From the NCBI GenBank assembly GCA_963780135.1, contig CAWAAR010000003.1:2356001-2420000 (forward strand): 64,000 bases of DNA, read 5' to 3'. Of this stretch, positions 7,923 to 16,607 are shown one piece after another. Numbering within the stretch: position 1 is the first letter of the stretch; each line of letters opens with the position of its first letter. The position numbers and the translations under genes were made by a program. The notes under the pieces were generated by a model. That model did not search any database, had not been told where the DNA came from, and saw only the letters and a list, made by a program, of their open reading frames with translations. The stretch is from Clostridium_AM sp963780135. Lineage in GTDB: Bacteria > Bacillota > Clostridia > Clostridiales > Clostridiaceae.

Positions 7923-8477
7923 TTACCTGATATAATTAATTACATCCAAATTTCTTTTTGGTGCAACCAGCTCTGTATCACTTGCTTTATAACCGATGGA
8001 TACTCCATAATAGGGTTCATATCCTTCTGGTATTCCAAGTTTTTTTACTTCATCTTCTAATTCAAAGAAAAAACTTAATAGTCCAAGCCAAACAGAACCT
8101 ATCTTTAAACTTTGTGCTGCAATAAGCATATTTTCAATTGCTGCTGAGCAATCTGTTTTAGGTGAAACAGCATTTTTTCTGCCAGATACAATAATTAATG
8201 TTGGAGCATTATGTGGTATGCTTACATTAGGATTTAACCCCATATTTTTAATCCATTGAATTTCTGATTCTTTCATTAAATCTTTGCATTTTTCACTTAT
8301 ATAATCTATTTTTTCTTTATTTTGTATAACAGTAAAGTGCCAGGGTTGGTCATTATGTCCAGTAGGTGCATAAATACCTGCTTCTATAATAGCTTGTAAT
8401 TCTTCTTCTTTTATTTGATCAGATTTATAGGATCTTACACTTCTTCTATTTTTTATTGCCTTTAAAATTTCATTCAT
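7923..8477 (-). CDS. Nitroreductase family FMN-dependent oxidoreductase
   Basis: About 184 aa, the usual size of small nitroreductases. The N-terminus AIKNRRSVRSYKSDQI contains the RRS(V/I)R FMN-phosphate motif. Next come APTGHNDQPWHFTVI, where the QPW segment contacts the flavin, and LGIPEGYEPYYGVSIGYK near the C-terminus. Enzymes of this family reduce nitro compounds, quinones or flavins with NAD(P)H in the cytoplasm. I choose ATG 8477 because AGGA lies about nine bases before it; the in-frame ATG at 8486 overlaps that site. It appears monocistronic and ends in a hairpin. Confidence 0.88.
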   Translation of the reverse strand: MNEILKAIKNRRSVRSYKSDQIKEEELQAIIEAGIYAPTGHNDQPWHFTVIQNKEKIDYISEKCKDLMKESEIQWIKNMGLNPNVSIPHNAPTLIIVSGRKNAVSPKTDCSAAIENMLIAAQSLKIGSVWLGLLSFFFELEDEVKKLGIPEGYEPYYGVSIGYKASDTELVAPKRNLDVINYIR

Positions 8478-8647
8478 CAAAATCATTCCTTTTTTAAAAT
8501 ATTTTATATAGTTTACTTATTGTAATACTTATAACTTGCTTATCAAAAGCATAACATTTAAAATATAATATTTAAAGTACGCACAAATTTGGAACATAAT
8601 ATCAAAAAGGGTACTACTACTTTAATTAATATATCTAACTAATTTAA

Positions 8648-9004
8648 GTTTATGTAGGAAAAATAGAAAGAGTTAAAATAATTTTTGGAAGCATTTGTAA
8701 TAATGAGTTTAATGAGCTATCAGACGTGGATATAGCGGTATTTGGAAAAAATAAAATTCCATTAGATAATATTTTAGAGATAGAACTATTTTTAGAAGGA
8801 TTTTTAAAAAGACAAATAGATGTAATAGATTTAAGAAGCGATACTTTAGATTTATTTATTAAAATAAATATTTTAAATAGTGGAAATATCATATATTCTA
8901 AAGATAACAATGAATTGCTTGAAAAATTCTGTGATGACATTGATAGAATTTATAAAGAAAATGAAAATTTTATGTATTTTAGGAGAGTTGATGTATTGTC
9001 ATGA
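8648..9004 (+). pseudogene. Minimal nucleotidyltransferase (MNT-type), 5'-truncated
   Basis: The frame open from 8648 reads VKIIFGSICNNEFNELSDVDIAVFG, i.e. the GS-x(n)-DxD active-site motif of the MntA/KNTase nucleotidyltransferases used as antitoxins or AMPylators in MNT-HEPN pairs. The expected 20 or so N-terminal residues before the GS motif are missing: there is a TAA at 8645 and no ATG, GTG or TTG in frame before the motif. The first GTG (8726) falls inside the active site. I therefore call it broken at the 5' end. It overlaps the following small ORF by 4 bp (ATGA), the usual coupling of MNT and partner genes. Confidence 0.6.
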
Positions 9005-9102
9005 ATAAAGAACCAAATCATGAAGAATTAGTTGCACATATTATCAAATACAGAGATAATATATGCAACATCATTGAAATAGCAAAATTATACTTAAACT
9101 AA
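9001..9102 (+). CDS. Short ORF coupled to the nucleotidyltransferase remnant
   Basis: A 33-codon ORF (MNKEPNHEELVAHIIKYRDN, then 13 more residues) whose ATG overlaps the stop of the nucleotidyltransferase remnant. By position it should be the HEPN partner or its remnant, but HEPN domains are about 130 aa and neither the Rx4-6H motif nor the expected length is present. It is probably the leftover N-terminus of a deleted partner. Low confidence that it is a functional protein. Confidence 0.3.
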   Translation: MNKEPNHEELVAHIIKYRDNICNIIEIAKLYLN

Positions 9103-9107
9103 GAAGA

Positions 9108-9281
9108 TTATTTAGAACGCTTTGATTTGCGCGAATAATTCATAAGGTCTATAGCACTTCCAATTCCAGTGCCAATAATCATACCCCAAGTAATATTTTT
9201 AAAGGCAGCACCAAAAACTATTCCTAATGTGCAGCCATAGAACATCCCACTATTCATTGTATTATGTCTTTTAATTGCCAT
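9108..9281 (-). CDS. Small glycine-rich membrane protein, 57 aa
   Basis: A 57-aa ORF beginning MAIKRHNTMNSGMFYGC, with two short hydrophobic helices (about 11-27 and 32-47) rich in glycine (GIVFGAAF, GMIIGTGIGSAIDL) and a basic C-terminus (YSRKSKRSK). GGAGGA lies at an ideal distance before the ATG, which strongly supports translation. The pattern resembles the small glycine-zipper membrane proteins common in Firmicutes genomes whose role is unknown. It runs against the direction of its neighbours and stands alone. Confidence 0.6.
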   Translation of the reverse strand: MAIKRHNTMNSGMFYGCTLGIVFGAAFKNITWGMIIGTGIGSAIDLMNYSRKSKRSK

Positions 9282-9335
9282 ACCTATTCCTCCAAAACTT
9301 TAATATACATTTATTTTGTCACAATTAACTACTAA

Positions 9336-9392
9336 GCAACTCAACTTTTTAGAGGACAGAGGACAATTGTCCTCTCAAAAAAGTTGCGTTGC
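9336..9392. repeat. Long imperfect hairpin
   Basis: Arms GCAACTCAACTTTTT (from 9336) and AAAAAAGTTGCGTTGC (to 9392) pair with one mismatch; the centre contains the perfect 16-bp palindrome GAGGACAATTGTCCTC (9359-9374) and a second direct copy of GAGGACA (9352-9358). It sits upstream of the small membrane protein on its strand and far from any stop, so it is not obviously a terminator. Apart from this hairpin, 9282-9658 contains only AT-rich DNA and the promoter of the Spo0E-like gene. Confidence 0.5.
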
Positions 9393-9658
9393 ATTATTTT
9401 TAAACTACAAAAGTTGAGTAAGTAATTATTATATACAATTGTGGAATTTATAGCAATAAATATAAAGCAAAAATCTAGGGTAATTATAATATTTGGATTT
9501 TCTAATAGGATTTGTTTTTATATTTAGGAAACTTTTATAGACACTATAAGGGAACAATATGTTAAATATGTGTAAAAATGCTTTAACATATTGAAATGTT
9601 AGAATAATTGTATTATAATTACAAATGTTGTTTAAATTTGTAAGGTGGGGATGGAATA

Positions 9659-9814
9659 GTGGAAGAAAAAATTGAAATATTAAGGGAAAAATTAAATAGA
9701 TTGGTAGAAGAAAGCAGTTGTTTATATTCAGATGGTGTAGTAAAACTAAGCCAGGAATTAGACAAGCTTATTTATAAATATTATGAAAACCATAATGGTG
9801 TTGTACAGTTTTAA
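9659..9814 (+). CDS. Spo0E-like sporulation regulatory protein
   Basis: A 51-aa protein starting with GTG at 9659 after AGGTGGGG. It has the Spo0E family layout: an N-terminal helix (EEKIEILREKLNRLVEE), a turn, and a second helix carrying the diagnostic SQELDKLIYKYY motif (S-Q-E-L-D-x-L-I). Spo0E family proteins dephosphorylate the sporulation master regulator Spo0A~P; the SQELD aspartate is essential in characterised members. The gene is monocistronic. In clostridia such proteins are numerous and their targets are mostly untested, so Spo0A dephosphorylation is inferred from family membership. Confidence 0.88.
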   Translation: MEEKIEILREKLNRLVEESSCLYSDGVVKLSQELDKLIYKYYENHNGVVQF

Positions 9815-10047
9815 GTGCTTTTACATAAATTTTATGATAATTACATTATAACTGTATATATTAATTCTACTCTCAACTCATTATAATAAAAAATTTGTGT
9901 CTTTTATTTAAGTAAAGCTTTTTCTGACTATTAATGTGATCTTATTTTTAATATTTGTAGAAAATTAGAAAAATTTAATATATTAGCAGGATTTGAATAT
10001 ATTTTATAGAATATTGACAGTATATGATAAAAAAGGGGGTCAATATT

Positions 10048-10527
10048 TTGAAAAGATTATACACCGTAATAATTATTGCTTTGATATCCATCTTTGCTTT
10101 AACTGGATGTGGATCATCCGAAAGTAAAGAAAGCACCAGTTCAAATTCTAGCATGTATAAGGATGGAACATATAAGGGGACATATGACAAAGCTGATAAA
10201 CGTGGTTGGAAGCCACAAATATCTATAGTTATTCAGAAAGGGAAAATTGAAAAGGTAGAGTTTAATGAGATAGACAAAAATGGAAAACTTAAAACTGAAG
10301 ATGCTAAGTACGGAAAAAGCATGAAAGAAAAGAGCAGCACAGAACCAAAGGAGTTTATTCCAAAGCTTAATCAACAACTTATTGATTCTCAAACTGACTC
10401 AAAGATTGATGGAATTACAGGAGCTACTCAATCGACAACAAAATTTAAAGAGTTATCAAAAGATGTTCTAGCTAAAGCTAAAACTGGAGATACATCTGAA
10501 ACAGTTTTGACAATGAAGGAGAATTAA
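10048..10527 (+). CDS. FMN-binding domain lipoprotein
   Basis: About 159 aa from TTG 10048, chosen because AAGGGGG (10033-10039) is eight bases upstream and the protein then begins with a normal lipoprotein signal, MKRLYTVIIIALISIFALTGC, with the lipobox cysteine at the end. A Ser-rich linker follows, then an FMN-binding domain containing DGTYKGTY and DGITGATQSTTKF; the (S/T)GATxS/T motif is where flavin is covalently attached in RnfG/NqrC-type proteins. It is likely a surface-anchored electron carrier or flavoprotein outside the cytoplasmic membrane. There is no neighbouring redox gene. Confidence 0.85.
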   Translation: MKRLYTVIIIALISIFALTGCGSSESKESTSSNSSMYKDGTYKGTYDKADKRGWKPQISIVIQKGKIEKVEFNEIDKNGKLKTEDAKYGKSMKEKSSTEPKEFIPKLNQQLIDSQTDSKIDGITGATQSTTKFKELSKDVLAKAKTGDTSETVLTMKEN

Positions 10528-10549
10528 ATTTTATAGTAAAGGATTATCT

Positions 10550-10651
10550 TCATATTTCTTTTAACTGTAGTATTCTAATGAGATTTTCTCCACAGATATA
10601 TTTAATTTGATCTTCTGTAAGTAATAACTTATTTAACTTTTTAAGAAAAAT
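10550..10651 (-). pseudogene. Possible amidohydrolase C-terminal fragment
   Basis: On the minus strand, 33 codons read FLKKLNKLLLTEDQIKYICG followed by ENLIRIL and a short tail to a TGA at 10550-10552. The L-T-E-x-x-x-x-x-I-x-G-x-N-x-x-R-(I/L)-L ending is typical of amidohydrolase (TIM-barrel) proteins. No upstream part of such a gene exists here, so it would be a relic. The match is short; treat it as tentative. Confidence 0.35.
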
Positions 10652-10665
10652 TTATAATAAACTAG

Positions 10666-10694
10666 AAAAGAGCTTATAAAAAGGCTCTTTTTTT
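10666..10694 (+). terminator. Rho-independent terminator
   Basis: AAAAGAGC (10666-10673) pairs with GCTCTTTT (10684-10691), followed by more T residues. It lies downstream of the FMN-binding lipoprotein gene and the putative pseudogene fragment. Confidence 0.75.
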
Positions 10695-10861
10695 ATGCTT
10701 AAAAAGTTGGTTCGTATTAGTAAATATTTATATTTGTAAATAGAGAACATGGCGACATTTTCATTATTCAAGATTGAATACAATGTGTTTGATGTAAATA
10801 TATTTAAAAATTAATTTATAGCAGTGCGAATTTTATAAGTTTTGTTGAATGATTGGTGTTT

Positions 10862-10894
10862 TTGTAACAGAACTGTAACAAAACCGTAACAAAA
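10862..10894 (+). promoter_or_regulatory. Three 11-bp direct repeats (GTAACA boxes) in a promoter
   Basis: TTGTAACAGAA (10862-10872), CTGTAACAAAA (10873-10883) and CCGTAACAAAA (10884-10894) are head-to-tail repeats in exact 11-bp phase, immediately before TATAAT (10896-10901) and a further TATAGAAT. No -35 is apparent, so the repeats occupy its place. This is the geometry of sites for OmpR/PhoB/PhoP-type activators. The gene starts at 10969 after AAAGGGG. Confidence 0.6.
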
Positions 10895-10968
10895 ATATAA
10901 TATTATAGAATAAGTTATAAAATATACAAGCCTATGGTCAATAAAAAATATGCAAAGGGGAAAAAGAT

Positions 10969-11910
10969 ATGAATACAATAAGTAGTACTTCAAGCACCAG
11001 TTCTTTATACGAGCTGGAAAAAATACAACAGGCAAAGGCTTTAGAAAAAATTCAAGCAGAGAAGAAACAAGAGAAACAAGAACAACAAAAGAATGATACG
11101 ATTAATATTAGTAAGTTAGCTGTTCAAACATTAGGTATGCCAACACAAAGCACATCAAGTAGCAGTCCTTTAGATAGTTTGATATCTGATGGAACAATTA
11201 CTCAGGTTCAAGCAAATAATGTTATAAGTGCGTTTCAATCTATAGGTAATGCAGTTAAAACTTCAGGAACATATAGTAACAATGTTAAATCACAGAATCC
11301 TTTAGATAATTTAGTATCTGCAGGAACAATTACTGAGGCTCAGGAAGATTCTATTAAAGCAGCTCTTCAAAAAGCAATGGAGGCAAACAAGCCAAGTAGA
11401 AGTAACCCACAAGATGGAGCAACAAGTACTTTAGATAGTTTAGTATCTGCAGGAACAATTACTGAGACGCAGGAAGATGCTATTAAAGAGGCTCTTCAAA
11501 AATCAATGGAGGCAAACAAGCCAGGTAGAAGTAACCCACAAGACGAAGCAACAAGTACTTTAGATAATTTAGTATCTGCGGGAACAATTACTAAGACTCA
11601 GGAAGATTCTATTAAAGCAGCGCTTCAAAAAGCAATGGAGGCAAACAAGCCAAGTGAAAGTAACCCGCAAGACGAAGCAGCAAATACTTTAGATAGTTTA
11701 GTATCTGCAGGAACAATTACTGAGACGCAAGAAGATGCTATTAAAGAGGCTCTTCAAAAAGCAATGGAGGCAAACAAGCCAAGTGGAAGTAACCCACAAG
11801 ATGGAGCAACAAATATTTTAGAGAGTTTAGTATCTACAGGAACAATTACTGAGGATCAGGAAGATGCAATTCAAAATGCCTTCGAGAATTTTATGAGTCA
11901 ACAGAATTAA
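10969..11910 (+). CDS. Repeat protein with six LDxLVxxGTIT modules
   Basis: A 313-aa hydrophilic protein without signal peptide or membrane helix. Residues 1-66 are Ser/Gln/Lys-rich and include DTINISKLAVQTLG. From residue 68 there are six modules starting at 68, 112, 155, 198, 241 and 284 with the consensus LDSLVSAGTITETQEDAI. Four of them are spaced by exactly 43 residues, separated by an ANKPSxSNPQD linker. Each module predicts two short helices with a GTIT turn, similar in shape to SHOCT-like motifs. I do not recognise a function. The same module occurs in the secreted protein at 19136-21085. A ribosome binding site AAAGGGG supports the start. Confidence 0.75.
   Translation: MNTISSTSSTSSLYELEKIQQAKALEKIQAEKKQEKQEQQKNDTINISKLAVQTLGMPTQSTSSSSPLDSLISDGTITQVQANNVISAFQSIGNAVKTSGTYSNNVKSQNPLDNLVSAGTITEAQEDSIKAALQKAMEANKPSRSNPQDGATSTLDSLVSAGTITETQEDAIKEALQKSMEANKPGRSNPQDEATSTLDNLVSAGTITKTQEDSIKAALQKAMEANKPSESNPQDEAANTLDSLVSAGTITETQEDAIKEALQKAMEANKPSGSNPQDGATNILESLVSTGTITEDQEDAIQNAFENFMSQQN
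11302..11907 (+). repeat. Tandem 129-bp coding repeats
   Basis: Units begin at 11302, 11431, 11560, 11689 and 11818 (partial), with a more divergent one at 11170. Near-identity between units 2 and 4 and between 1 and 3 suggests duplication of a two-unit block. The length is exactly three times 43, so gain or loss of units keeps the frame; copy number may vary between strains. Confidence 0.85.
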
Positions 11911-12036
11911 ATAAAAATATCAAATTTAGATTCCATTAGCAAGGAGGATTTTTCACCGCTACACTACGAAAAATCTTTAATTTAAAATAAACGCTGCTCT
12001 TTTGTTTCTTAAGTTGCGAAAGTTGAATTATGTAAT

Positions 12037-12075
12037 AAAAGAACACTCTAACTTTAATTTTTAGAGTGTTCTTTT
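12037..12075. terminator. Bidirectional terminator, 14-bp perfect stem
   Basis: AAAAGAACACTCTA (12037-12050) and TAGAGTGTTCTTTT (12062-12075) pair perfectly with an 11-nt loop. It ends the repeat-protein transcript on the plus strand and also overlaps the last codons of the small membrane protein on the minus strand. Confidence 0.85.
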
Positions 12076-12179
12076 GCGTATTCTCTGAATATTAGTACAA
12101 ATGCTGTAACATATATAAATAATAATATAATTGTAGTTATTAAACCATAACACATTATGTTTATTATTTCCAGTTCCAT
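12054..12179 (-). CDS. Single-pass small membrane protein, 41 aa
   Basis: A 41-aa ORF starting MELEIINIMCYGLITTII, with one hydrophobic helix (about residues 5-31) and a charged cytoplasmic tail (REYAKEHSKN). AGAGGTGAT lies directly before the ATG, a good ribosome binding site. Its 3' end runs through the terminator hairpin, whose loop contains the TAA. Function unknown; small membrane proteins of this kind may be toxins of type I systems or transport modulators, but nothing here proves either. Confidence 0.5.
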   Translation of the reverse strand: MELEIINIMCYGLITTIILLFIYVTAFVLIFREYAKEHSKN

Positions 12180-12420
12180 ATAATCACCTCTTATATTATT
12201 GTAGACAAGTTATTTACAAGTTATACAGTTCATGATAATAACTATAAAGTAAAAATCTATTGTCAATTCACTTTTTCAGAAAATACAACATCCATGTTTA
12301 TCTTACTAAATTGTAAGATTACTTTTTAAATGTAAGTTTGTATATATGGTTTTAAATTAATATAGAAACTATAATTGAAACATGAAGTAAAGGAAAAATT
12401 AAATATTGGAGGAAAGAAAT

Positions 12421-13101
12421 ATGGAAATATTAAAAGTTGAAAATTTATCTAAGGTTTATGGAGATGGTGAAAATAAGTTAGAAGCTTTAAAGAATATAAA
12501 CTTTTCAATAAACAGAGGAGAGTTTGTTGCTATAGTTGGTGCTTCAGGTTCGGGGAAAAGTACATTACTACATCTTTTAGGTGGTCTTGATAGGCCAAGC
12601 AGTGGAAAGATTTATGTTGGAGAAGAAGATATATATAAGTTAAATGAAGAAAAACTCTCTATATTTAGAAGAAGAAAAATAGGTTTTGTATTTCAATTTT
12701 TTAATTTAATACCTGTACTAAATGTAGAAGAAAATATATCATTACCCTGCCTTTTAGATCATGAAAAAATTGATCAAGGTTATTTAGATGAAGTTATAAA
12801 TCTACTTGGATTAGAAGCGAGACGCGATCATCTTCCATCAGAACTTTCAGGAGGACAGCAGCAGAGGGTATCCATAGGTAGAGCATTAATTAATAAACCA
12901 GCTATAATGCTTGCTGACGAACCAACAGGAAATTTGGATAGTAAAAATAGTAAAGAAGTAATAGAACTTTTAAAAATATCAGCTAAAAAATATAATCAAA
13001 CTCTGATAATAATAACCCATGATTTAAAAATAGCTGAACAAGCAGATAGAATTATAACTATATCAGATGGTGAAATAAAAAATGATGAGTCTTTAAGCTA
13101 A
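12421..13101 (+). CDS. MacB/LolD-type ABC transporter ATP-binding protein
   Basis: A 226-aa ATPase with Walker A GASGSGKST, Q-loop FQFFNLIPVLNVEEN, signature LSGGQQQR, Walker B IMLADEPTGNLD and switch His in IITHD. The LNxxEN/ADEPTGNLD pattern is that of MacB/LolD/BceA-type exporters that pair with FtsX-like permeases. ATG 12421 is chosen because GGAGG (12408-12412) precedes it. The permease gene begins 14 bp later, so they form one operon. Members of the group move peptides or lipoproteins mechanically from the membrane; there is no adjacent two-component system that would point to antibiotic sensing. Confidence 0.92.
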   Translation: MEILKVENLSKVYGDGENKLEALKNINFSINRGEFVAIVGASGSGKSTLLHLLGGLDRPSSGKIYVGEEDIYKLNEEKLSIFRRRKIGFVFQFFNLIPVLNVEENISLPCLLDHEKIDQGYLDEVINLLGLEARRDHLPSELSGGQQQRVSIGRALINKPAIMLADEPTGNLDSKNSKEVIELLKISAKKYNQTLIIITHDLKIAEQADRIITISDGEIKNDESLS

Positions 13102-13115
13102 GAGGTGAGAATACT

Positions 13116-15641
13116 ATGAATAGTTACAAAAATTTAACTAACAAATATTTAAAAGCTAATAAGAAAAGAACTATAATGACTATCTTAGGTATAATTCTTT
13201 CAGTAGCTTTAATAACTTCTATAGGAAGTTTTTTGAAAACTATAGAGCATTCTATGATAGAGAGCATGAGAGGAAGAACAGGAAATTATCATGTAGTATT
13301 TGTTAAAGGAAGTAAAGAACTTTTATCAAGAGTATCTTCAAATCCTAAAGTTAAAACTGTAGGACTTTGCGAAGATGGAGAAAAAGCTAAGATATATAAT
13401 GATAAAAGCATCCAAATTCAAAAATTCGATAAAAATGGACTATCTTTAGCAGCATATGAAATTAAAGAAGGAAAGCTTTCTGAAAATGATAATGAAATAA
13501 CACTAGAAGAGTGGATATTAAGTTATTTTGATAAAAAACCTAAAATAGGAGATAGTATAAAATTAAAATTTGAGAATGGCTCAGAAAAACAATTTAAACT
13601 TGTAGGAATTGTAAAAAACCAAATGAAAACTCAAGCACAAGGAATAGGTTCAGGTATAGTAAATACAGAAAAAATAGATGTGAGCAACGCTAGCATATTA
13701 GTTAATATATATGAAAAAGGAGATATGCAAAACACTGTAAAAGAGTTAAAAAGCTATTCTAATGAGAAAAATGTAGTAAGCAATGATTATCTATTGAAAA
13801 TGCTGGGACAAGGTGATGGGTTAAATATGAAATCAACTTATCCTGCAGTAGGAGTGATAATAGGCATAGTTGTAATTGCAACTATTGCAGTAATATATAA
13901 TTCATTTCATATAAGTGTAGTACAAAGAGTAAAACAATTTGGCCTTTTGAGAGCAATAGGAGCTACACCAAAGCAAATAAGAGCCATAGTGTTTAGAGAA
14001 GCAACCATATTAAGTTTAATAGCAGTACCTATAGGACTTTTATGTGGGATAATAGCCATATATGCTATTATAGCAGTACTTGCATCTTTTAAAGGCAGCG
14101 TAATTAATATGAAACTTGAAGTTATTATAGATCCTATGGTGATTTTAATAAGTGCAGCAGTAGGATTAGTATCAATATATGCATCGGCGCTTATACCTGC
14201 TAGCTTTGCATCAAAAATATCTCCACTTTTAGCCATAAGTAATAGAATTAACATAGTTAAGGAAAATATAAAAAAGAAAAAGTCCTTTATAACAAAGGTT
14301 CTTAAAATAGAGAGCACAATGGCATTAAAAAATATAAAAAGGAACAAGAAAAGATTTAGAATTACTGTATTTTCTATGAGTATAAGTGTAGTACTTTTTA
14401 TAGTATTTGCTTCATTTTTTAAAATGACTAGTGAAGTTTCATCTAAAGTTAATGAAAGTAATAAAATGCAGTTTATTCTAAGTTCGAAAACAGAAAAAAA
14501 TAAAGAACAGGTTTTTACAGAAAATTTTTGTAAGGATCTTTCAAGTATTGGAGAGATTAAATCAATTTACAATAATTATTCACCAATTATATCAGGTGCA
14601 TTAATGAATTCTAATAAAAATGATAAAATGGCAGTTAGTAAAAAGAAAGATTTATTTAAAAAAGCATCTTTAGCTGGCAAAGACATGACTTATATAAAAT
14701 CCTGTATGAATGTATATGAGGATAATAAATTAAATGATACCAAGCAGTATATAAAAGAAGGAACTGTAGATATTGATAAAATGAATAGTGAAAATGGGGT
14801 TATAATTGTAAAATCCAATGTAATTTCAGATGGAAAGACAATTGTAACACCAGTAGCAGATTTAAAGGTTGGAGATGAAATTTATATTGATAAAAATGGC
14901 ATAAGCAGCAATAAAAAAGATAATCCTGATAATTTAAGTTTTAATTCAAATAATTTAGTAAAGGCTAAAGTAATAGCTGTAACGCAGCAGGAGCCTTTTG
15001 ACTTTAATAAAAAAAATAATGAAGATTTAAAGATAATAATTTCCAAAAAATTTGCAGAAAGTCTGACAAAGGAAAATGATAACTTAAAGTTTAAAATTGA
15101 TAATATAAATTTAAAGATAAGAGATGAAAACAAAAGTGAAATTTTAGGTGATAATCTTAAAAAATTAGTTAACAGGTACAATGATAAAATGAATGTAATA
15201 AATATTATAGATATGAATAAATCCAGCAATGCAGCATCAATGCAAATAAGTATATTAGTAATTGGTTTTGTTGTAGTTGTAACTTTAATTGGAAGTGTAA
15301 ATATAGTAAATACAATGACTACAAATATATTGATTAGAAAAAATGAACTGGCAGCTTTAAGAGCTCTAGGTATGTCACCTAAGAGCATGAATAAAATGAT
15401 ATATTTGGAAGGTATGCTTTATGGTGCATTTGGAAGTATATATGGGTCAGTAGTAGGAGTAGCATTAACCTATGCGTTATATAAAGGAATGGGAAATATA
15501 AATGAATTCCAATGGCACACTCCTTGGGCTGTAATTGGAATAGCTGTTGTAGTATGTATAGTCATAGGATTTTTATCTGTAATTGCACCCTTAAGGAAAA
15601 TTCACAAAGAAAATTTAATAGAAACTTTGAGAAATGAATAA
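13116..15641 (+). CDS. FtsX-like ABC transporter permease, 841 aa
   Basis: A large permease with two FtsX/MacB modules. TM1 (about 20-42) is followed by an extracellular MacB-type domain (45-235) and three helices (about 242-370). A second TM (about 425-447) is followed by another extracellular domain (450-700) and three final helices (about 712-830). Both FtsX segments show the typical (K)(Q/N)xxLLRAIGATPKQI and (K)NELAALRALGMSPKSM cytoplasmic loops. An 8-10 helix protein with two modules corresponds to the fused type found in Gram-positive bacteria. It partners the ATPase 14 bp upstream. The substrate is unknown. Confidence 0.9.
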   Translation: MNSYKNLTNKYLKANKKRTIMTILGIILSVALITSIGSFLKTIEHSMIESMRGRTGNYHVVFVKGSKELLSRVSSNPKVKTVGLCEDGEKAKIYNDKSIQIQKFDKNGLSLAAYEIKEGKLSENDNEITLEEWILSYFDKKPKIGDSIKLKFENGSEKQFKLVGIVKNQMKTQAQGIGSGIVNTEKIDVSNASILVNIYEKGDMQNTVKELKSYSNEKNVVSNDYLLKMLGQGDGLNMKSTYPAVGVIIGIVVIATIAVIYNSFHISVVQRVKQFGLLRAIGATPKQIRAIVFREATILSLIAVPIGLLCGIIAIYAIIAVLASFKGSVINMKLEVIIDPMVILISAAVGLVSIYASALIPASFASKISPLLAISNRINIVKENIKKKKSFITKVLKIESTMALKNIKRNKKRFRITVFSMSISVVLFIVFASFFKMTSEVSSKVNESNKMQFILSSKTEKNKEQVFTENFCKDLSSIGEIKSIYNNYSPIISGALMNSNKNDKMAVSKKKDLFKKASLAGKDMTYIKSCMNVYEDNKLNDTKQYIKEGTVDIDKMNSENGVIIVKSNVISDGKTIVTPVADLKVGDEIYIDKNGISSNKKDNPDNLSFNSNNLVKAKVIAVTQQEPFDFNKKNNEDLKIIISKKFAESLTKENDNLKFKIDNINLKIRDENKSEILGDNLKKLVNRYNDKMNVINIIDMNKSSNAASMQISILVIGFVVVVTLIGSVNIVNTMTTNILIRKNELAALRALGMSPKSMNKMIYLEGMLYGAFGSIYGSVVGVALTYALYKGMGNINEFQWHTPWAVIGIAVVVCIVIGFLSVIAPLRKIHKENLIETLRNE

Positions 15642-15676
15642 GAATTTAATCTACTAAAACGAAAATAATGTAAACT

Positions 15677-15735
15677 AAAAAATACCTTGTACAATAGACA
15701 ATTAAAAAAAGTCTACTTCTATAGGGTATTTTTTT
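15677..15735. terminator. Bidirectional terminator between converging genes
   Basis: AAAAAATACC and TAGAC on the left (15677-15699) pair with GTCTA and GGGTATTTTTTT on the right (15711-15735), with an internal loop. It serves the permease gene (plus) and the YitT-family gene (minus). Confidence 0.8.
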
Positions 15736-15743
15736 AGTTATGC

Positions 15744-16607
15744 TTATAAAATACTGCTATCAAATCCTTTTCCATTAACTTCGGAAGCATCTATTATAGA
15801 GATAAGTGCATCTTTATCTATTTTTTGTATGGAATATTTTAATTCTGGTAAATGAGATAAGCGTACAATGCAATACAAAACTTTTCTTTCTTTGCCAGTT
15901 AATGTTTGCCCGTTTAGAATTGTAGCTCCTCGGTGCATATAACTTGTGATATAATCACACACTTCTTTCTCTTTTTCAGTAATTATAAATAAAAGTTTTT
16001 TTCTTACCATACCATGAACAATTTTATCTGTTACAAAGGATGTGATATACATTGATATTAACGTGTAAAGTCCGGTTAATATACCACTTGATAGTATACC
16101 AATACATACTATAATACAATTAAAAATAAACCCAAGTTGGCCAACATCAAAATTGTCATGTTTTTTCTTAACTAGCATAGTTATAATATTAATTCTACCC
16201 ATAGAGCCGTGATTTGCGTAGGTTAATCCTATACCAAGTCCGTTTAGTACTCCACCATATAGACAATATAGTAAAGTATCATTAGTGTTTATTATGGTTT
16301 GCAGATCCTTAGTGATAATTAAAAACAATGAATAAAAAACCGTACCTATAAAACTATAGATTGTAAATCTTATATTTAACTTTTTAAAACTAATGATAAG
16401 TAGAGGGATATTGGCGAGCATTATTGTATAGCCAGCAGGAAATTTAGTTATGTATTGCAGCAAAATAGCAAGACCAGATATGCCGCCACTATATAGTTTT
16501 GCGTGAACAATGAACATATTTAGTCCTATTGAAGATAGCAAGCAGCCTAACATTATAAGAGCCATATTTTTTATGTTTTGCTTATTTGTTACTGTTTGTA
16601 TATTCAT
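15744..16607 (-). CDS. YitT family membrane protein (DUF161/DUF2179)
   Basis: A 287-aa protein with five to six N-terminal membrane helices and a soluble C-terminal DUF2179 domain (about residues 200-280: FIITEKEKEVCDYITSYMHRGATIL, then G...T....VLYCIV). The segment YSGGISGLAILLQYIT is the characteristic YitT motif. The start at ATG 16607 follows GGAGG and removes 15 residues of the longer frame. Family members are common in Firmicutes, often in several copies; some are annotated as transporters, but the function is not established. It ends at the shared terminator. Confidence 0.88.
   Translation of the reverse strand: MNIQTVTNKQNIKNMALIMLGCLLSSIGLNMFIVHAKLYSGGISGLAILLQYITKFPAGYTIMLANIPLLIISFKKLNIRFTIYSFIGTVFYSLFLIITKDLQTIINTNDTLLYCLYGGVLNGLGIGLTYANHGSMGRINIITMLVKKKHDNFDVGQLGFIFNCIIVCIGILSSGILTGLYTLISMYITSFVTDKIVHGMVRKKLLFIITEKEKEVCDYITSYMHRGATILNGQTLTGKERKVLYCIVRLSHLPELKYSIQKIDKDALISIIDASEVNGKGFDSSIL

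Noticed and set aside
10862..10894. CRISPR-like or simple tandem repeat
   Set aside because: Units of 11 bp without spacers directly before a -10 box fit regulator sites much better.
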